Positions 30,130-35,519 of a stretch of 35,519 nt of DNA are shown here, piece by piece. This stretch comes from an uncultured Collinsella sp. (GTDB taxonomy: Bacteria > Actinomycetota > Coriobacteriia > Coriobacteriales > Coriobacteriaceae). The notes beneath the pieces were generated by a model that searched no databases, was not told where the DNA came from, and saw nothing but the letters and a program-made list of their open reading frames with translations. How positions within the stretch are numbered: the stretch's first letter is position 1; each line of letters starts with the position of its first letter. The position numbers and the translations under genes are program-made. The stretch spans positions 1-35,519 of the forward strand of contig CATYZI010000025.1 in NCBI GenBank assembly GCA_958415625.1, in the 5' to 3' direction.

Positions 30130-31863
30130 CTACGAGTGGACAACCACGCATAGGCCGACTTTGATGCAGTCGTGAAGTGCCTTCGCGTCGGCCAGGCGCA
30201 GGTTGATGCAACCGTGGCTGCCGCACCACTTGTACGACTCGGCGTTATCGAAGCTCTTGTCGTTTTGCCAGGTGGCGTCGTGGAAGCCGATCATGTTGCC
30301 CTCAAACGGCATCCAGTAGCTCACCGGGCTCTCATATTTGGGTTTACCGGTCTCGGGGTCCTTGGCTCCGATCAGGGTGCTGCCGCCGTCGTTGCTGTTG
30401 ATTTGCCACACACCCTCGGGGGTGGCGTCTTCGCCCGGTTTGCCGGAAATAAAGTTGGCCTCCCACACGATATTGCCGCTCTCGTCATAGTAGCGCGCGT
30501 GCTGCTCGGACAGGTCGACGTCGATATACGCCTTCCAGTCGGGCTCTCCCTTTGCGGTAAAGGTGTCGGCCTTCTGGGAGTACTTGATCTCGATCTCGCC
30601 GGTCTGCTTGTTGTTAATGGCGTCCTCGACCTGCTTGGCGAGCGAGCTGCTGTCGATGGACCAACCAAAGTCGCCGCCTTCGACGGCGCACTGCTTGCCA
30701 TCGGCGCGCGTCCACCAACGAGTGGAGCCCACGGTATTAAAGCCGTTGGCGAGTTCGGCTGCCCAGCTGCTGATCTGCGACGTATCGAGCGTGGGGTTGG
30801 CCGGATCGGCAAAGCTGATCCACTGCAACACGGAGCTGCCATCAACCTTGCCGGCATCCTCGCCGTTGAGCTTGAGGGTCACGTTGACGCCCAGGAAGTT
30901 GTTGGCGGCATCGCATGCGGCCTGAATCTGATCATCGGTCAGCGTTCCATTGAGCGGTTCATAGGCATCGTTGCCGAGCTTGGAAAGATCTACGGTCTCG
31001 GCCAGCGAGGCAAGCTCGAGCTCGGCATACTTAATGACATGCTCGCGGTTGATTTTTTCGTTGGAGCGCGCCTTCTCGACGGTAAACTTGCCGGCCTGCT
31101 CGTCATAGGAGCTATTGGCCTCGAACGTGCCCGAACGGCCCTCGTTAAACTCGTCGATGGCGGCGCCCAGATCCTTTTCAAACTGCTTTTGGTCAAAGGT
31201 GTCGGAGAGCATGGACAGGTCGACGTCTTGATCAAGATCGACTTCGTTGGAGGAAGCGGTTGTTTTGGTCTTGCCGCTTAAGGATTCCACAAGACGGACC
31301 GGCCATACAAAGGCTTCGTTGTGGCTGATAATTTCTTTTGCGGCGGCTTCGCCGTCGACGATGGGTTCATCGGACTCGGGCTGATAGGTCCAGCTAAAGT
31401 CATCGCCTGTCACGGTGAGCTTATAGTGCTTCCATGCCGAGTTGACCTTGGTGGCGGCAGACGAAGCGTTGGAGAACGAGACGTCGACGCCGGCGATGGT
31501 GGTGTTGGGGTAGGCTAGCTGCGAAAATGCTACGACGCCTACGATATAGACAATGACGATAAGACCCAGGACGACAAAGAGCGTCGTCTTTTTGCCTGAC
31601 TTATTGTTCTCGGCGGGTTTGCGCGCGGGGCCGCGATCGCCTCGAGCATGCGTGGGGGGCTGCTTGAGCGCATTGCCGTTTGCCTGGCGCTGCTGACGTT
31701 GTTGACGCTGCTGTCGCTGTTGGTTCGGGCGTTGGGAAGCGTTTGCTGCACTACGCTGCTGACCGTGGCTCGGCGCGATAGGACGCGGCGACTGAACGCC
31801 GCCGGTGTGCCTGCTCGGCTGCTGCGGATCGGGAATCAGTTGAGTTCGATCGTTTTGCGACAT
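30130..31863 (-). CDS. Membrane-anchored L,D-transpeptidase (YkuD) with peptidoglycan-binding region
   Basis: A 577-residue cell-wall cross-linking enzyme. A long basic, Gln/Arg-rich cytoplasmic N-terminus (with a QRQQRQQRQQRQ run near residues 50-60) precedes one membrane helix at about 94-117 (LFVVLGLIVIVYIVGVVAFS). The outside part has a PG_binding_4-like region, then a C-terminal YkuD domain with MIGFHDATW and the catalytic SHGCINL motif (His550, Cys552). It would make 3-3 cross-links or attach proteins to peptidoglycan. ATG 31863 was chosen because AAGGA lies about 10 nt upstream; the in-frame ATG at 31872 is only 1 nt from that site. Confidence 0.92.
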   Translation of the reverse strand: MSQNDRTQLIPDPQQPSRHTGGVQSPRPIAPSHGQQRSAANASQRPNQQRQQRQQRQQRQANGNALKQPPTHARGDRGPARKPAENNKSGKKTTLFVVLGLIVIVYIVGVVAFSQLAYPNTTIAGVDVSFSNASSAATKVNSAWKHYKLTVTGDDFSWTYQPESDEPIVDGEAAAKEIISHNEAFVWPVRLVESLSGKTKTTASSNEVDLDQDVDLSMLSDTFDQKQFEKDLGAAIDEFNEGRSGTFEANSSYDEQAGKFTVEKARSNEKINREHVIKYAELELASLAETVDLSKLGNDAYEPLNGTLTDDQIQAACDAANNFLGVNVTLKLNGEDAGKVDGSSVLQWISFADPANPTLDTSQISSWAAELANGFNTVGSTRWWTRADGKQCAVEGGDFGWSIDSSSLAKQVEDAINNKQTGEIEIKYSQKADTFTAKGEPDWKAYIDVDLSEQHARYYDESGNIVWEANFISGKPGEDATPEGVWQINSNDGGSTLIGAKDPETGKPKYESPVSYWMPFEGNMIGFHDATWQNDKSFDNAESYKWCGSHGCINLRLADAKALHDCIKVGLCVVVHS

Positions 31864-31920
31864 CGTATGCATATCCTTCGATTTTCGCCTTGCGGTTCAT
31901 CGTGTTTTTACTGGGCTTGC

Positions 31921-31926
31921 ATTATA
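31921..31926 (-). promoter_or_regulatory. -10 box upstream of the L,D-transpeptidase gene
   Basis: A perfect TATAAT on the minus strand, about 58 nt before the gene start. No good -35 is visible at 16-18 nt, so this may be an activator-dependent or otherwise unusual promoter. Confidence 0.5.
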
Positions 31927-31964
31927 GCGATTGCCCCGCTTTTTGTGGTACGGAAACGGTGGCA

Positions 31965-31994
31965 TTCAAAAGAGGTGGGACATTTGTCCCACCT
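31965..31994 (-). terminator. Terminator of the serine dehydratase gene
   Basis: A 10-bp stem, AGGTGGGACA at 31973-31982 with its complement at 31985-31994, is followed on the minus strand by CTTTTGAA. It lies 18 nt after the serine dehydratase stop. The two-base loop means the innermost pairs probably open. Confidence 0.75.
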
Positions 31995-32012
31995 TTGAGT
32001 CGTTCTTTGCCG

Positions 32013-33620
32013 CTATCCGCACACACCGCATTTTGCACAGGCCGAAAGTGCGGCCGGAGCCTGCGCGATGCCACCCTTTGCCGTCTCGCGCAGCGTGGCC
32101 GGCAACGCGTGGCCCACCGAAAGCATGACATGTGCCATCTGGTCAAACGGCACCAAGCTCTTAATGCCTGCGAGGGCGAGTTGTGCCGAGCTAAAGGCCG
32201 CTGCCACGCCAATGGCGTTGCGGTTTTGGCAGGGCACCTCCACGAGGCCACCGACGGGGTCGCAAACGAGGCCCAGCAGGTTACTCAGCGCGATGGAACT
32301 GGCGTCGAGCGCCTGCTCGGGCGTGCCGCCGAGCATCTGCACCAACGCGGCGGCTGCCATGGCAGCGGCGCTTCCCACCTCGGCTTGGCAGCCGCCCTCG
32401 GCGCCGGCAACACAGGAGCTTGTGGTGAGGTTGAGGCCGATGGCGGCTGCGCAGTAGAGCGCGTCCATGACCTGCTCGTCGTCGAGCTGCAGACGATCGG
32501 CGAGCGCCAGCACGCAGCCGGGCACAACACCCGCGGATCCTGCCGTCGGAGCTGCGACGATCACACCCATCGTGGCGGAGCGCTCGAGCACGGCCATGGC
32601 GCGGGCCACGGCGTCGGTCTGAACGGGGCCCATCAGGTTTGCACTCAAATCGTTGCGGCTGGTGGCTTCGACGAGCTTGGCCTCGCCGCCGATAAGCCCG
32701 CCGAGCGATCGCTGCGGATTGGCGATGGGAGCCGTGGTCTCCTCGCGCATGACGTCGAGCACGCGGCGCATGGCGGCGACGGCGTGGGCCTCGCCGGTCA
32801 GACGCGCCTCGCGCACGGCCATGACGGCGCCGATGCTGAGCCCCAGTTCCTCGCACGCATCGAGCAGCTGCTCGCCGTCGTCGAAGATTTCCTTGGCCGA
32901 GACGCCGGGGGAGAGCGACGAGGCAGAACCGGGGAGCTCGATAAACGTTGCGTAATCGACATTGTCGAGCTTGCGCAGCATGGGGACGACGGTGTCGTCG
33001 GGCGTGCCGTCGGTCTCAAATACGGAGTAGGCCTGGCCGCCCACTTCGGTGCGGTAGGTGCGGCAGAAGGCGATGTTCACGTGGGCGTAGGCGAGCAGGT
33101 TGGTGAGCGCGGCGAGCACGCCGGGAACGTCCTTGTGCGCCACGAAGAGCGTGGAATACATACCCGAGATGTCGACGCCGACGCCGTTAATGCGGCTGAT
33201 GCGCATTTTGCCACCGCCCAGGCTCTCGCCGCGAACCTGTGCCGTGGCGCCCGTGTCGTCGACCATGTCGATGTCGACGGTGTTGGGGTGGATGGAGGCG
33301 TCGTCGCCCTTGATGTCAAAGTGATATTCGAGGCCCTGCTCGCGTGCGAGGTCGAAGGCCTGCTTGATGTTCTCGTCGTCGGTGTCGAGGCCCAGGATGC
33401 CTGCGACGAGCGCGCGGTCGGTGCCGTGGCCGCGGTAGGTGTGGGCGAAGGAGTTCCACAGGCCAAAGGTGACTTTGGTGATGCGGCCTTCCAGCAGGCT
33501 GGCAGCAACTTGGGCGCAGCGCAGGGCGCCGGCGGTGTGCGATGAGCTGGGGCCGACCATGACGGGGCCCAAGATCTCGAATGCCGAGGTCGTAGCTAGT
33601 GTTTGCGGCTTGCCTGCCAT
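32013..33620 (-). CDS. sdaA: L-serine ammonia-lyase, iron-sulfur dependent, single chain
   Basis: A 535-residue enzyme that deaminates L-serine to pyruvate and ammonia using an oxygen-sensitive [4Fe-4S] cluster. The beta domain is first (FEILGPVMVGPSSSHTAGALR), then an ACT-like regulatory stretch (about 155-230, VLAALTNLLAYAHVNIAF), then the alpha domain with TAGSAGVVPG. Candidate cluster cysteines are Cys403, Cys453 (LVCDPVGG) and Cys464 (VPCQNRN). The C-terminus ends in a Cys-rich tail with cysteines at 528, 531 and 534; in Legionella the terminal Cys folds back onto the cluster. ATG 33620 has AAAGGAG upstream; the reading from 33797 runs through a large palindrome and is rejected. Confidence 0.92.
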   Translation of the reverse strand: MAGKPQTLATTSAFEILGPVMVGPSSSHTAGALRCAQVAASLLEGRITKVTFGLWNSFAHTYRGHGTDRALVAGILGLDTDDENIKQAFDLAREQGLEYHFDIKGDDASIHPNTVDIDMVDDTGATAQVRGESLGGGKMRISRINGVGVDISGMYSTLFVAHKDVPGVLAALTNLLAYAHVNIAFCRTYRTEVGGQAYSVFETDGTPDDTVVPMLRKLDNVDYATFIELPGSASSLSPGVSAKEIFDDGEQLLDACEELGLSIGAVMAVREARLTGEAHAVAAMRRVLDVMREETTAPIANPQRSLGGLIGGEAKLVEATSRNDLSANLMGPVQTDAVARAMAVLERSATMGVIVAAPTAGSAGVVPGCVLALADRLQLDDEQVMDALYCAAAIGLNLTTSSCVAGAEGGCQAEVGSAAAMAAAALVQMLGGTPEQALDASSIALSNLLGLVCDPVGGLVEVPCQNRNAIGVAAAFSSAQLALAGIKSLVPFDQMAHVMLSVGHALPATLRETAKGGIAQAPAALSACAKCGVCG

Positions 33621-33645
33621 GGCTGCTCCTTTGTTTTGTCCCATC

Positions 33646-33764
33646 GTCCCGAGGGCGGGGCATAAGGTCGCCTGCTCGGACAGTCCTGCTCGCACGGAGA
33701 GCACATTAAGTGCTCTCCGGCTCGTGCGGAACTCGCGATCGACCTTATGCCCCGCCCTCGGGAC
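33646..33764. repeat. 119-nt palindromic element upstream of sdaA
   Basis: The outer arms at 33646-33670 and 33740-33764 are 25 nt and perfectly complementary. At the centre is a second hairpin, CGGAGAGCAC at 33695-33704 and its complement at 33710-33719 around the loop ATTAA. The parts between are only loosely complementary. It occupies the leader just before the sdaA ribosome site. No T-run follows. It may be a small non-autonomous mobile element or a structured leader RNA. Confidence 0.85.
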
Positions 33765-33851
33765 TAAGGATACATGGTAGAGGCGCGTGTGCCCCAAAAT
33801 TCATTGGCTGGTGACCTATTCCATGTCCCGCGGTGGCTCATCTTCACCACC

Positions 33852-33896
33852 GGTTAAATAAAAAAGAAGTACCAGTTGGGGCCGGTACTTCTTTTG
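33852..33896 (-). terminator. Terminator of metK
   Basis: A perfect 12-bp stem, AAAAGAAGTACC at 33862-33873 with its complement at 33884-33895, has a 10-nt loop. On the minus strand it is followed by TTTTTTATTT. It begins 37 nt after the metK stop and is a clean intrinsic terminator. Confidence 0.92.
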
Positions 33897-33932
33897 GTGC
33901 GTCGATATTTGGTTGTAGCTTTTGCCGTTGGC

Positions 33933-35213
<1,281 letters not shown>

Positions 35214-35280
35214 GATTGTCCTTTCAAAAACGTGTCCCGGCGACCGTTACCATTCCGCCAGGCTCTCTATGCAAGGGCAC

Positions 35281-35286
35281 ATCATA
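35281..35286 (-). promoter_or_regulatory. Possible -10 box of metK
   Basis: TATGAT on the minus strand, about 68 nt before the metK start. The -35 match is poor. No SAM-I riboswitch core was seen in the leader, which is too short for one between this box and the start. Confidence 0.4.
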
Positions 35287-35373
35287 GCGCGTAAATCAAA
35301 CATTCACACCCTTTCCGCACCTACTCATTGGGGACAGACTTAAATGACCAACCGGGACGTTCCTTTTCTGCCG

Positions 35374-35467
35374 GGGTAGCTAATTTGGGACGGGGCTTTT
35401 TTAGCTACCCAATCCGTAGTCATCGGAGCTTAAGACCAACCTCGACATAGGGCAGCTAAAAAAGCCC
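35374..35467. other. Competing inverted repeats in the region beyond metK
   Basis: Segment A at 35374-35383 (GGGTAGCTAA) pairs perfectly with B at 35401-35410. B plus its upstream GGGCTTTTTT (35393-35410) can instead pair over 18 nt, one mismatch, with C at 35450-35467. The two pairings are mutually exclusive. No gene was recognised in 35287-35519; its function is unknown and the right neighbour is outside the window. Confidence 0.6.
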
Positions 35468-35477
35468 ATTACAGTTT

Positions 35478-35503
35478 GAGTCGTCCGAAAGGGCGGCTCT
35501 TTT
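35478..35503 (+). terminator. Hairpin with GAAA tetraloop and T-run
   Basis: A 9-bp stem GAGTCGTCC/GGGCGGCTC with G-T wobbles encloses a GAAA loop and is followed by TTTT at 35500-35503. It is a plausible plus-strand intrinsic terminator, though no plus-strand gene is seen just before it. It may end a short RNA starting after 35287. Confidence 0.55.
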
Positions 35504-35519
35504 CCGTTGCACGGTTATA

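Noticed and set aside
31660..31730. CRISPR-like short tandem repeat
   Set aside because: The repetition is the Gln/Arg codon run inside the L,D-transpeptidase N-terminus; units are 6-9 nt with no spacers.
31890..33545. Long plus-strand open frame (551 codons) opposite sdaA
   Set aside because: Composition is His/Gly/Val/Ala-rich without motifs; the minus strand encodes an unmistakable serine dehydratase.
35214..35340. SAM riboswitch in front of metK
   Set aside because: No SAM-I core (AGAGxGGxGGAGGGA or GATGAAACCCGGCAACC-like segments) is present on the minus strand.
35328..35341. TTGGGGACAGACTT, reminiscent of REP/Y1-transposase-associated repeats
   Set aside because: Only one copy in the window and no inverted partner, so no repeat can be claimed from this sequence.

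Overview
The window looks like a chromosomal segment of a high-GC, gut-type actinobacterium of the class Coriobacteriia, with Collinsella or a close relative as the best guess. This rests on protein style, the anaerobic corrin pathway, an iron-sulfur serine dehydratase and base composition; it is not proven. There are two compositional zones. The flanking housekeeping genes (about 199-2233 and 24927-35213) run near 58% GC on hand-counted lines, while the vitamin B12 block (about 2346-24651) runs near 67-77%.

Layout. The left edge holds the 3' end of tRNA-Glu(CTC) and its terminator, a flippase-like membrane protein (UPF0104/LPG-synthase TM family) and a TetR regulator. A scrap of an IS3-family transposase follows. 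Next comes a minus-strand operon of five genes: cbiK, a small lipoprotein gene, and btuF-, btuC- and btuD-like ABC importer genes. It sits behind a recognisable cobalamin riboswitch (8011-8145, minus strand). Divergent from it is a 16.3-kb plus-strand run of 17 genes that overlap, abut or sit 1 nt apart: cbiF, cbiD, cbiL, cbiG, cbiH, cbiET, cbiA, cobT, cobU, cobS, a cobU-like/cobC fusion, cbiB, cobD, cbiP, btuR(cobA), cbiC, cbiJ. The block ends in a scrap of an IS21-family IstA transposase, followed by a palindromic repeat. The same repeat recurs 1.7 kb further on, beyond a radical SAM gene. The remainder is minus strand: a MacAB-type efflux operon, an L,D-transpeptidase, an L-serine dehydratase and metK.

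How it works together. The plus-strand operon encodes the anaerobic (cobalt-early) corrin ring route from cobalt-sirohydrochlorin through adenosylation and amidation, plus nucleotide-loop assembly. No genes are seen for precorrin-2/sirohydrochlorin synthesis, cobalt uptake (cbiMNQO) or dimethylbenzimidazole synthesis, so these must be elsewhere or scavenged. The only chelatase here, CbiK, carries a Tat-type signal and a lipobox. It is followed by two lipoproteins that appear to share a NEAT-like module and by a FecCD/BtuC-type importer. I therefore read the minus-strand operon as a B12-repressed, cell-surface tetrapyrrole or corrinoid handling system. This is the most interesting candidate system in the window.

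The IS scraps at both ends and the GC shift suggest that the whole B12 block arrived as a unit. All gene identities come from reading motifs in the sequence; no database search was run.
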